Assembly: GCA_003451935.1 (NCBI GenBank)
Contig: DMJA01000166.1
Coordinates: forward strand, 1 to 10,518
Direction: 5' to 3'
Length of the DNA: 10,518 nt
DNA from: Verrucomicrobiota bacterium
Lineage (GTDB): Bacteria; Verrucomicrobiota; Kiritimatiellia; CAIQIC01; Lenti-01
Shown here: positions 5,175 to 10,518 of the stretch, one piece after another
Layout of the letters: every line of letters starts with the position of its first letter
Position numbering within the stretch: the stretch's first letter is position 1
Made by a program: the position numbers and the translations under genes
The notes under the pieces: generated by a model
Told to the model about the DNA's origin: nothing
The model's input: the letters and a program-made list of their open reading frames with translations, nothing else
Databases searched by the model: none

Positions 5175-7586
5175 TCACCCCTTCACGGCGCCTTCGGTGA
5201 GGCCCTTGACGAAGAGTTTCATCGAGAAGGTGAAGAGGATGATGACGGGGATAGAGGCGATGGCATAGCCGGCCATGAGGGGGCCCCAGAGCTTGATGTA
5301 TTCGCCCGCCATGCGGATGAGCTGGACGGTGACGGGCAGGCGCGCCTGCTCGCGCATGACGATCAGCGGCATCACGAATTCGTTCCACTGCCCGAGGAAC
5401 TGCATGACGGCCACGGTGCCCATGATCGGGCCGGAAAGCGGAATCACCACGAGCTTGAGCTGCTGGAAGTGGTTGGCGCCATCGATTTCGGCGGCTTCGA
5501 ACAGATCCTGCGGGATGTCGGAAATGAAGTTGCGGAACACGAAGATGGCGAAGGCCTGCCCGCCGGAGGCGCCGACGAGAATCAAGGCGGTCAGGGTGTT
5601 GAGGAGGCTCATGTCGCGCAGCAGGATGAACAGCGGAACGAGGTTGGCGATCATGGGCATCATCATCAGGAGGAGCAGCGCGTTCCACAGGAACGACGAG
5701 AGCGGCACCTTGAGTCGGGCGAAGAAGTACGCGCCGGCGAGTCCAAAGATGACGATGAAGAAGGTGGCCGTGGTGGAGAGGAAGATGGAGTTGGCGACGG
5801 TGGGCGAGACCATGGCCCAGGCGGTGCTCCAGTTCTCCCAATGGGTGGGCTGGGTCAGGGTGGTGGGATGGAGATAGAACTGGTTGTTGTCCTTGAGCGA
5901 GACGATCAGCATCAGGTAGAGGGGCAGGAAGGCGAAGGCGAGGACGAACCAGATGAAGGCATGCTTGGAAAAGCGCAGGCCCCAGTCGCCGGCCACCGCG
6001 AGGGCCTTGTAGGCGGGCTGCTGCTGGCGGGCGAAGGAACGGGCGACGTAGAGGTCGCCTTGGCTGACGGGCGGCGCCGGGCGCCGCATGCAGCGGGCGA
6101 GATAGGCCTTGTCGAGGCGACTGGCGAGCGCGCCCCACGGCACGGCGAGGATGACGAAGATCGCGCCGGAGACGATCATGTTCATTGAACCCGTTGGGAT
6201 GCCGTAGCCAATCAGGATGGCGCCGGCCACGCCGATGGCGGTCTTGAAGAGGCTGGAGGAGAGCATCAGGACAAGTGCAAAGCCGAACAGGAGGCAGCGG
6301 ATGTCCGCGCCCTTGAAGAGGGTCGCGGCGATCAGCGCGGCGGCGACGAGCCACAGCCCGTTGCGGAGGGCGGCGCCGTATTTGCGCAGGAGGACGGGGA
6401 CGGAAACGAGCAGCGCCAACTTGAGGACGAGGAGAATGACGAAGCCGGCGAAGACTCCGAGCGTGGCGGTCTTGGGCAGGAGGTAGCCCTTGAAGAAGAG
6501 ATAGGCGTCGGCGAAGGCGTAGAGGGCGAGGATGCCGAACCATGCGGACTTGCCGGGCTTGGCGCCGCCCTCGGGCTCGGGCTGCAGGAGCATGTTGCAA
6601 ATCTTCTGGAGCAGCAGCACGACGACGGTCAGCACGATGCCGACGGCGCAGGCGTAGCCCATTTGCTGGTCCATGAAGGCCTTCCGCAGCATGAACAGGG
6701 CGGGGACGGTCGCTTTTCCGCCGGGGCCGCCCGCGATGCCGGCGAGGGCGAGGATCATGCCGGCGTCCTTGATCGTGTCGATGATGGCGAAGACCAGGTC
6801 CAGATAAATGGAGCCCATCAGGAGCGGCATTTCAATCTTGGTGAAACGCGTCCACCAGGTGGCGCCGTCGATGTCGGCGGCTTCATAGACGTCCTTGGAG
6901 ATGTTCTGCAGCTTGGCGAGATGGGTGAGGACGGCGAACGAGCCGACCCAGGGGAAGCCCCAGACGACGCAGGCGATGATGATGATCTTGGGATCGCCGA
7001 GCCACGCGGGGGCGGTGCCGGCCTTGAACGCGGTGAGCCAGTCGAAGGACTCGAGGAACGACTTGGCGAGGCCGCCGAGGGTTGGATCGGCGAGCTTGGC
7101 CGTGACAAAGTTTCCGGCGTGCTGCAGCAGCGCCATCAGGCCGGTCCAATCGAGGAATTGGTTCAGGTAGCCGGCGGTGGCCTCGAAGAAGAAGGACCGC
7201 CAGATCAGCACGGTGATCAGGCCGGGGATCACCATCGGAATGACGAAGAGCGTGCGGTAGAAGAACTGCATCTTCTCGGAGGTGGCGCGGTGGATGCAGA
7301 CGGCGACGAGCAGCGCCGGGATCATCTTGATCACGTTCCAGAAGCCGAGGATGAACGCCAGCTTGAAGGAGTTCCAGAATTCGAGGTTTTTGAGCAGGTC
7401 GGTGTAGTTCTCGAAGCCGACGAATTCCGAGATGTCGGAGCCGTTCCAGCGGAAGAGGGAGTGGAAGATGCCCGAGCTGGCGGGATAGTACTGGAGCAGG
7501 CCGATGAGGATCAGCGTGGGGATGATGAAGAAGTAGATTTCCCAGTGGTGGCGAAGCTGGTTGGGTTGGACTTCTTTGGGCTGCAT
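5175..7586 (-). CDS. Fused carbohydrate ABC importer permease (MalF-like plus MalG-like in one chain)
   Basis: The 803-aa inner-membrane protein carries two complete binding-protein-dependent permease halves. Each half has the EAA loop that docks on the ATPase: EAADIDGATWWTRFTKIEMP at 235-254 and EAAEIDGANHFQQLKLVVIP at 697-716. Such halves are normally separate proteins of about 290 aa (MalF/UgpA-type and MalG/UgpE-type). Here about 200 residues (345-545) join them. They contain five or six additional hydrophobic segments (about 347-370, 375-400, 409-424, 429-447, 450-463 and 469-487) and a cytosolic-looking stretch near 490-540. The first half also has a long insertion about 135-200 between membrane segments. 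The start is ATG 7586, with no strong Shine-Dalgarno. The substrate-binding gene is upstream on the same strand. The likely substrate is a sugar or oligosaccharide, by family. No ATPase gene is in the window. Confidence 0.9.
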   Translation of the reverse strand: MQPKEVQPNQLRHHWEIYFFIIPTLILIGLLQYYPASSGIFHSLFRWNGSDISEFVGFENYTDLLKNLEFWNSFKLAFILGFWNVIKMIPALLVAVCIHRATSEKMQFFYRTLFVIPMVIPGLITVLIWRSFFFEATAGYLNQFLDWTGLMALLQHAGNFVTAKLADPTLGGLAKSFLESFDWLTAFKAGTAPAWLGDPKIIIIACVVWGFPWVGSFAVLTHLAKLQNISKDVYEAADIDGATWWTRFTKIEMPLLMGSIYLDLVFAIIDTIKDAGMILALAGIAGGPGGKATVPALFMLRKAFMDQQMGYACAVGIVLTVVVLLLQKICNMLLQPEPEGGAKPGKSAWFGILALYAFADAYLFFKGYLLPKTATLGVFAGFVILLVLKLALLVSVPVLLRKYGAALRNGLWLVAAALIAATLFKGADIRCLLFGFALVLMLSSSLFKTAIGVAGAILIGYGIPTGSMNMIVSGAIFVILAVPWGALASRLDKAYLARCMRRPAPPVSQGDLYVARSFARQQQPAYKALAVAGDWGLRFSKHAFIWFVLAFAFLPLYLMLIVSLKDNNQFYLHPTTLTQPTHWENWSTAWAMVSPTVANSIFLSTTATFFIVIFGLAGAYFFARLKVPLSSFLWNALLLLMMMPMIANLVPLFILLRDMSLLNTLTALILVGASGGQAFAIFVFRNFISDIPQDLFEAAEIDGANHFQQLKLVVIPLSGPIMGTVAVMQFLGQWNEFVMPLIVMREQARLPVTVQLIRMAGEYIKLWGPLMAGYAIASIPVIILFTFSMKLFVKGLTEGAVKG

Positions 7587-7604
7587 GTCAGATCGGGGGG
7601 TTCT

Positions 7605-7632
7605 GGTTCACGGTTAGCGGTTCGCGGCTGGG
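7605..7632. repeat. GGTTNNC heptamer run
   Basis: Four consecutive 7-mers, GGTTCAC, GGTTAGC, GGTTCGC and GGCTGGG, occupy 7605-7632 with no gaps; the last is degenerate. They use the same 7-nt period as the element at 5099-5168 but a different core sequence. The run begins 19 bp upstream of the permease start codon. Confidence 0.55.
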
Positions 7633-7639
7633 GAAGACC

Positions 7640-7720
7640 CCGGCCACCTTGCGTGGCCGGTGAATGAGGTTGGTGTCGCGGCAAGCGAGACCTGGTTCAC
7701 CCGCGGCGCAAGGCCGCGGG
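7640..7720. repeat. REP-like stem-loop cluster with shared CTTGC/GCAAG loop
   Basis: Hairpin 1 (7640-7660) has an 8-bp perfect stem CCGGCCAC/GTGGCCGG and loop CTTGC. Hairpin 3 (7700-7720) has an 8-bp perfect stem CCCGCGGC/GCCGCGGG and loop GCAAG, which is the reverse complement of the first loop. Read on opposite strands, hairpins 1 and 3 align: both start GACCCC, have loop CTTGC, and end GGTGAA..AGG, while their stems differ but still pair. Hairpin 2 (7673-7691) has a 7-bp stem with one mismatch and GGCAA in the loop. This is the arrangement of inverted REP elements. No T-tract follows any of them. Confidence 0.6.
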
Positions 7721-7731
7721 GGTCCAGACGG

Positions 7732-7809
7732 AAGTTTTCCACACAATGGAAAAATGTTTCGCCATTTTTCCACACAATGGAAAAAATGTTTCCACCGTGT
7801 GGAAAACTT
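7732..7809. repeat. TTTTCCACA/TGGAA palindrome array bounded by a 13-bp perfect inverted repeat
   Basis: The left end AAGTTTTCCACAC (7732-7744) is the exact reverse complement of the right end (7797-7809). Inside, 7735-7760 and 7766-7792 are direct repeats that are identical except for one extra A in the second, offset by 31 bp. Each unit is itself a hairpin (TTTTCCA, 5-nt loop, TGGAAAA). A third hairpin (TTTCCAC, loop CGT, GTGGAAA) closes the array. A 10-bp inverted repeat, TGGAAAAATG against 7763-7772, links the two units. The 9-mer TTTTCCACA occurs at 7735-7743, 7766-7774 and, inverted, 7798-7806, and fits the E. coli DnaA-box consensus TTWTNCACA. Confidence 0.75.
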
Positions 7810-7820
7810 GGCGAACAGAC

Positions 7821-7886
7821 CGGCTCGGCGGGGACGCCTCGCCCTACCTGCGATCCAAGGGTAGGGCGAACCCTCCGGGTGAGCCG
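7821..7886. repeat. GC-rich inverted repeat with TCGCCCTACC arms
   Basis: The arms TCGCCCTACC (7839-7848) and GGTAGGGCGA (7860-7869) are perfectly complementary over 10 bp around an 11-nt loop. An outer pair CGGCTC (7821-7826) and GAGCCG (7881-7886) is also complementary, so the whole 66-bp block can fold into one long stem with internal loops. It lies 20 bp past the stop codon of the binding-protein gene. I think similar GGCGGGGACGCC...CCCTACC blocks recur in related genomes, but this is from memory and unverified. Confidence 0.55.
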
Positions 7887-7906
7887 AATGTTCTGGACCG
7901 CCGCGG

Positions 7907-8650
7907 TCATTTCGAACCCTCCGCGCGGAGGCGCTGGCGGATTTTGGCGAGGACGTTGGAGGAGTATTCGTAGGGGCCGACGAAGCCTTCGGGCAATTTG
8001 TCGCGCTGGACAAGGTCGAGCTGGCGGGCGTGGTTGAGTTCGCCCCAGATCTGGCGGGAGGCGGTGATGGCGCGGTAGCGGACCCAGGCGGATTCGGCCT
8101 CGAGTTCGGCGGCGGCCTTTTCCTCGGGGGTCCGGGCGGCGGCGACGGCCTGGTCGGCGAGGATGGCGCGTCCGCGGATGCCGGCGAGGTATTGCTCGTT
8201 GCGCTGGATGCCGCGGCGCCAGTCGCGCTGCTGCTCGAGAAAATCCTCGAGGCCGGTGCGGATGTAGTACTCGGTGTATTCCTGGGCGAAGTCGTCGAAG
8301 GATTTCTGGTTGACCTGGTAAAGGGAGTATTGCTGGGCCCAGGTGACGGCGGTGTTGCCGCCGAGGGTGAAGTTGGCGTTGCCGTAGATGCCTTCCAAGT
8401 GCGGCTCGAACGCCTGCAGCAGCGGGTCGAGCTCGGTGCCGACGATGGCCGGAATCCAGCCGATGATGCCGTTGAGCTTTTCGTTGCCCTTCTGCGAGGC
8501 GAGGAAGAGCAGGAAATCGACGGCGACGTCGATGTGCTTGGAGTTGCGGGAAATGCCGAACTGGAAGCCGCCGCCGGGGGATTCGTAGATGCGGCCTTCG
8601 ACGACTTCGCCGTAGACGGGGTCGTCGCGCGAGGGGATCGGGAAGTCCAT
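7907..8650 (-). CDS. C-terminal part of the ABC substrate-binding protein, beyond the in-frame TAG
   Basis: This 247-aa stretch is in the same frame as the gene part at 8684-9667 and continues its sequence directly after the TAG (residues EQAKGQFEVG lead into the ATG at 8650). It corresponds to residues 340-586 of the unbroken protein. It contains typical family-1 binding-protein C-lobe features: GGGFQFGISRNSKHIDVAVD (a 'xxGxxxGIxxxSKxxxxAxxF' pattern) and FLLFLASQKGNEKL. From about residue 133 of this part onward lies a long charged helical extension (Glu/Arg/Ala-rich) absent from ordinary 420-aa binding proteins. The codons are undamaged to the TGA at 7907, so the break is recent or not real. 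If translated on its own it would start at 8650, with GAGG 8 nt upstream, but it lacks a signal peptide and would not be exported. Confidence 0.7.
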   Translation of the reverse strand: MDFPIPSRDDPVYGEVVEGRIYESPGGGFQFGISRNSKHIDVAVDFLLFLASQKGNEKLNGIIGWIPAIVGTELDPLLQAFEPHLEGIYGNANFTLGGNTAVTWAQQYSLYQVNQKSFDDFAQEYTEYYIRTGLEDFLEQQRDWRRGIQRNEQYLAGIRGRAILADQAVAAARTPEEKAAAELEAESAWVRYRAITASRQIWGELNHARQLDLVQRDKLPEGFVGPYEYSSNVLAKIRQRLRAEGSK

Positions 8651-8683
8651 GATGCCGACCTCGAACTGGCCCTTGGCCTGCTC

Positions 8684-8686
8684 CTA
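8684..8686 (-). other. In-frame TAG splitting the binding-protein gene
   Basis: The codon order on the minus strand is TCC CTG TAG GAG CAG GCC, and the frame is identical before and after. A single C-to-T change from CAG (Gln) would explain it and suits the Gln-rich local sequence. No frameshift or other damage is present in the gene. Confidence 0.9.
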
Positions 8687-9667
8687 CAGGGAACGGGCGT
8701 CCCAGGTGCCGGTGGTCATGAAGACCGCGCGCTGCTGGGCGAAGAGGAAGACGGCTTCGTCGCGGCCGAGGCCGGTGTAGCCGACCTGGAAGTAGTCGGT
8801 GACTTCGCGCAGCATCTTGAGCCACAGGGCGTAGGGCGGGTAGTAGAAATCGAGCAGGCCGGTCTTGAAGGCGACGAAGGTTTCGTCGTTGCCGACGAAC
8901 CCGTCGCGGTTGAAGTCGGCGCGGCGGAAGGCGCCGTAGGTGACGGGGCTGAACATCATGCCGTCCCAGTGGCCGAAGTGGTAGGCGGAGCCGGCGATGG
9001 GGATGTAGGGCTGGCCGGTGACGGCGTTGGTGGCGGCGCGGATCTGCTCGCAGACGGCGAGGAATTCGCGGTAGTCGAGGGGCGCGGTTTCGCGGCCGGT
9101 GATTTGCTTGAGGAGATCCTTGTTGTAGAAGATGCGCACGCCGAAGAGCGAGAGCGGCACGGACATGTATTCTTGCATTTCCGTGACGTAGGCCGTCTTC
9201 ATGCCGTCCTTGTAGGTCTGGCGGAGCGGCAGGCCGGCGATGTCGGTGCCGGCGTTGTGCGGGTTGGGCGCGTTGACGTAGCGGGAGACGGGATAGAAGT
9301 AGCGGTTGTAGTAGGAGAGCCAGATGTTGCCGGGGAGCATGGCGCCGACCTGCATGATGTCGGGGGCGGTGCCGCCCATGAGTTGGGTGCTGACCCACTG
9401 GCCGTAGGTGCCCTCGGGAATCGCGTCCTGGATGATCACGACGTTGGGGTGCGTTTCGCGGTAGAGGCGGGCCATCTCGTCGATGCCTTCGCGCACGCTG
9501 GCCTCGAGCTGCCAGTGGCCGAGGCGGATGACGATGGAGCCGGGCGGCGTCTGTTGCGCGCGGTAGGAGGCGATGACGATCGCCGACCAGATGAAGACCG
9601 CGAAGACGACGAGCAGCGCGAAATAGGCGCGGACGAAAGCGATCGCGGATTTGAGGAAGGCGGGCAT
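8684..9667 (-). CDS. ABC carbohydrate substrate-binding protein, N-terminal part (gene interrupted by TAG)
   Basis: ATG at 9667 follows the TPR-gene stop by 2 nt (TAGCCATG), with GGAAGG about 9 nt upstream. An in-frame ATG 60 codons earlier would overlap the TPR gene and gives an Arg-rich shadow sequence. The 327-residue product has one N-terminal membrane or signal segment (about 15-34, FALLVVFAVFIWSAIVIASY) with no lipobox Cys. The binding-protein lobe follows: HWQLEASVREGIDEMARLY (51-69), TAPDIMQVGA (100-109), VPLSLFGVRIFYNKDLLKQ (170-188) and the C-lobe start AVFMTTGTWDARSL (314-327). An EF-hand/dockerin-like calcium loop, DFNRDGFVGNDE, lies at 251-262. With the part beyond the TAG, the full protein would be 586 aa. 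The intact product would capture a sugar outside the membrane and deliver it to the fused permease. Confidence 0.85.
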   Translation of the reverse strand: MPAFLKSAIAFVRAYFALLVVFAVFIWSAIVIASYRAQQTPPGSIVIRLGHWQLEASVREGIDEMARLYRETHPNVVIIQDAIPEGTYGQWVSTQLMGGTAPDIMQVGAMLPGNIWLSYYNRYFYPVSRYVNAPNPHNAGTDIAGLPLRQTYKDGMKTAYVTEMQEYMSVPLSLFGVRIFYNKDLLKQITGRETAPLDYREFLAVCEQIRAATNAVTGQPYIPIAGSAYHFGHWDGMMFSPVTYGAFRRADFNRDGFVGNDETFVAFKTGLLDFYYPPYALWLKMLREVTDYFQVGYTGLGRDEAVFLFAQQRAVFMTTGTWDARSL

Positions 9668-9669
9668 GG

Positions 9670-10518
9670 CTACGGGCCTTCCTCTTCGGCGCGGATCTTC
9701 GCTTCGAGCGCGTCCATGCGCTTCAGCGCCTGCTTGCAGCCGTAGACGCGGATGTCGGTGGGGTATTTCTCCAGCAGGAGGTTGTAGTATTTCCGGGCGA
9801 GGTCGAAATCGCCGACCTCGAACTCGGCGATCGTGGCGAGGTTCCAATAGGCCCAGGCGAACTCGATGTAGGGATCGGACGGATCCACTTCCGTGGTTTC
9901 AAACGAATTCTTTTCGGCCTGCAGGCGTTTTTCCTGGTCGTTCAGCGTCTGATAGGCCACGGCCAGCAGCGACCATGCGGGGCTGAGGAACTCCTTTTTT
10001 TCGCGGTTGGCGAATTCGAGGAGTTTCGTTTCGGCCGCGCGGCTGGTTTGGGGATCGAGCTGGGCGAGCTGGATGCTCTGGAGATAGAGGAACGCCTCCT
10101 TGGCGGCGAGGTGGCCGGGGAACTTTTCGAGGATGTGCTGGTAGGCCTGGTTGACGGCGTCATAGTCGGGTTCCTGGCCGACGGGAACGAGATGCTGCTG
10201 GCGGGCAAGGGCCAGTTCGGTCCAGGGGATCATCGGGCTGTCGGGCGCGGCGGCGAGGATTTCCTTGTAGAGGTCGGTGGCGAGTGTGGTGTTTTCGCCG
10301 GGGCGGCGCAGGTCCCAGGTGGTGGCAAGGCCGTAGGAGGCCATCGCCCAGTCGTCGGAGCCGCGCTCGGCGCGGGTGCGCGCGGATTCAAAGGCGAGGA
10401 TGGCGTTTTGGAACTCGCTGAGGCGGTAGGCGGTCCAGCCGGCGCCGATCAGCGTGGCGGCATCGCCGGTTTGTTCGGACTTGGCGCGGCAAGCGGCGAG
10501 CCCGATGGCGAGAAACCC
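9670..10518 (-). CDS. TPR-repeat lipoprotein (5' end beyond right edge)
   Basis: The frame ends with TAG at 9670 and remains open to the window edge, giving 282 visible residues. The first in-window ATG (10344) is internal: residues upstream continue the same protein. The extreme visible N-terminus reads GFLAIGLAAC, a signal-peptide core ending in the lipobox LAAC, so the mature protein probably begins at that Cys and is lipid-anchored. The rest is helical with TPR-like pairs, for example GWTAYRLSEFQNAILAFESA, TDLYKEILAAAPDSP, AYQHILEKFPGHLAAKEAFL and DFDLARKYYNLLLEKYPTD. TPRs mediate protein contacts. Its stop lies 2 nt before the binding-protein start, so the two are translationally coupled and it probably helps assemble or present the transporter at the membrane. 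No catalytic motif is seen. Confidence 0.85.
   Translation of the reverse strand, partial: GFLAIGLAACRAKSEQTGDAATLIGAGWTAYRLSEFQNAILAFESARTRAERGSDDWAMASYGLATTWDLRRPGENTTLATDLYKEILAAAPDSPMIPWTELALARQQHLVPVGQEPDYDAVNQAYQHILEKFPGHLAAKEAFLYLQSIQLAQLDPQTSRAAETKLLEFANREKKEFLSPAWSLLAVAYQTLNDQEKRLQAEKNSFETTEVDPSDPYIEFAWAYWNLATIAEFEVGDFDLARKYYNLLLEKYPTDIRVYGCKQALKRMDALEAKIRAEEEGP

Larger units (their letters stand above)
7587..7906. other. 320-bp spacer between binding-protein and permease genes, filled with repeats
   Basis: No gene is supported here. From the permease side outward the spacer holds a GGTTNNC heptamer run (7605-7632), a cluster of stem-loops sharing one loop sequence (7640-7720), a TTTTCCACA/TGGAA palindrome array (7732-7809), and a GC-rich inverted repeat (7821-7886). 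About two thirds of the spacer is explained by these four repeat types. No clear promoter for the permease was found, so transcription may come through from the binding-protein gene. Confidence 0.75.

Noticed and set aside
5151..6188. Plus-strand open frame antisense to the permease
   Set aside because: Acidic low-complexity translation mirrors hydrophobic codons of the permease on the other strand.
6663..7667. Second long plus-strand open frame antisense to the permease start
   Set aside because: Same antisense artefact (Glu/Asp/Gly-rich) and no ribosome binding site.
7700..7720. Intrinsic terminator
   Set aside because: Strong GC stem but followed by G/C-rich sequence on both strands, no T-tract.
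7732..7809. CRISPR array
   Set aside because: Only two similar repeats with a 5-bp separation, internal palindromes throughout and no spacers or cas genes.
7732..7809. Chromosomal replication origin
   Set aside because: Three DnaA-box-like 9-mers exist, but dnaA, dnaN, gyrB or an AT-rich unwinding region is absent.
7614..9398. 594-codon minus-strand open frame overlapping the binding protein in another frame
   Set aside because: Arg/Pro/His-rich low-complexity translation. It does bridge the TAG, but the binding-protein homology lies in the other frame on both sides, so no frameshift is involved.
8030..9745. 571-codon plus-strand open frame opposite the binding protein
   Set aside because: Val/Gly/Glu/Asp-rich antisense of a conserved binding protein; no domain recognisable.

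Overview
This window is high-GC bacterial chromosome with mostly compact genes on both strands. Two intergenic spacers are crowded with short palindromic or heptameric repeats. The gene content (a fused MalF/MalG-type permease, a substrate-binding protein with a calcium-loop insertion, a phosphoesterase with a carbohydrate-binding tail) and the repeat styles suggest a polysaccharide-using member of the PVC group (Verrucomicrobiota, Kiritimatiellota or Lentisphaerota). That assignment is inference; no rRNA or marker protein proves it.

Left part (1-3461). A minus-strand gene leaves the left edge (1-135). A 154-bp divergent spacer separates it from a plus-strand secreted purple-acid-phosphatase-like metallophosphoesterase (290-1717), which carries a CBM25/53-like C-terminal domain. 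Converging on it are two minus-strand genes of unknown function (100 aa and 238 aa), preceded by a good sigma-70-like promoter. Upstream of these lies a small exported lytic transglycosylase (2874-3461).

Middle (3462-5042). The transglycosylase and a PrmA-type ribosomal protein L11 methyltransferase are transcribed divergently from a short AT-rich control region containing three GGAAATATC motifs. prmA converges on a two-TM protein of a conserved family of unknown function (192 aa).

Right part (5043-10518), all minus strand. In transcription order there is a TPR lipoprotein (5' end outside the window), then an ABC substrate-binding protein starting 2 nt after the TPR stop, then a 320-bp repeat-filled spacer, then an 803-aa permease that fuses both membrane subunits of a carbohydrate (CUT1-like) importer. 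The binding-protein gene has an in-frame TAG after 327 codons and then stays open for 258 more sense codons. It is therefore a very recent pseudogene, a recoded gene, or a sequencing error. No ATPase gene is in the window, so the importer would have to use one encoded elsewhere.

The most interesting parts are the repeats. The binding-protein/permease spacer holds four families side by side: a GGTTNNC heptamer run, stem-loops sharing a CTTGC/GCAAG loop with compensatory stem changes, a TTTTCCACA/TGGAA palindrome array bounded by a perfect 13-bp inverted repeat, and a TCGCCCTACC inverted repeat. A second heptamer element, folded into a long imperfect palindrome, follows the permease gene. The position between binding-protein and permease genes parallels the REP elements between malE and malF in Escherichia coli.
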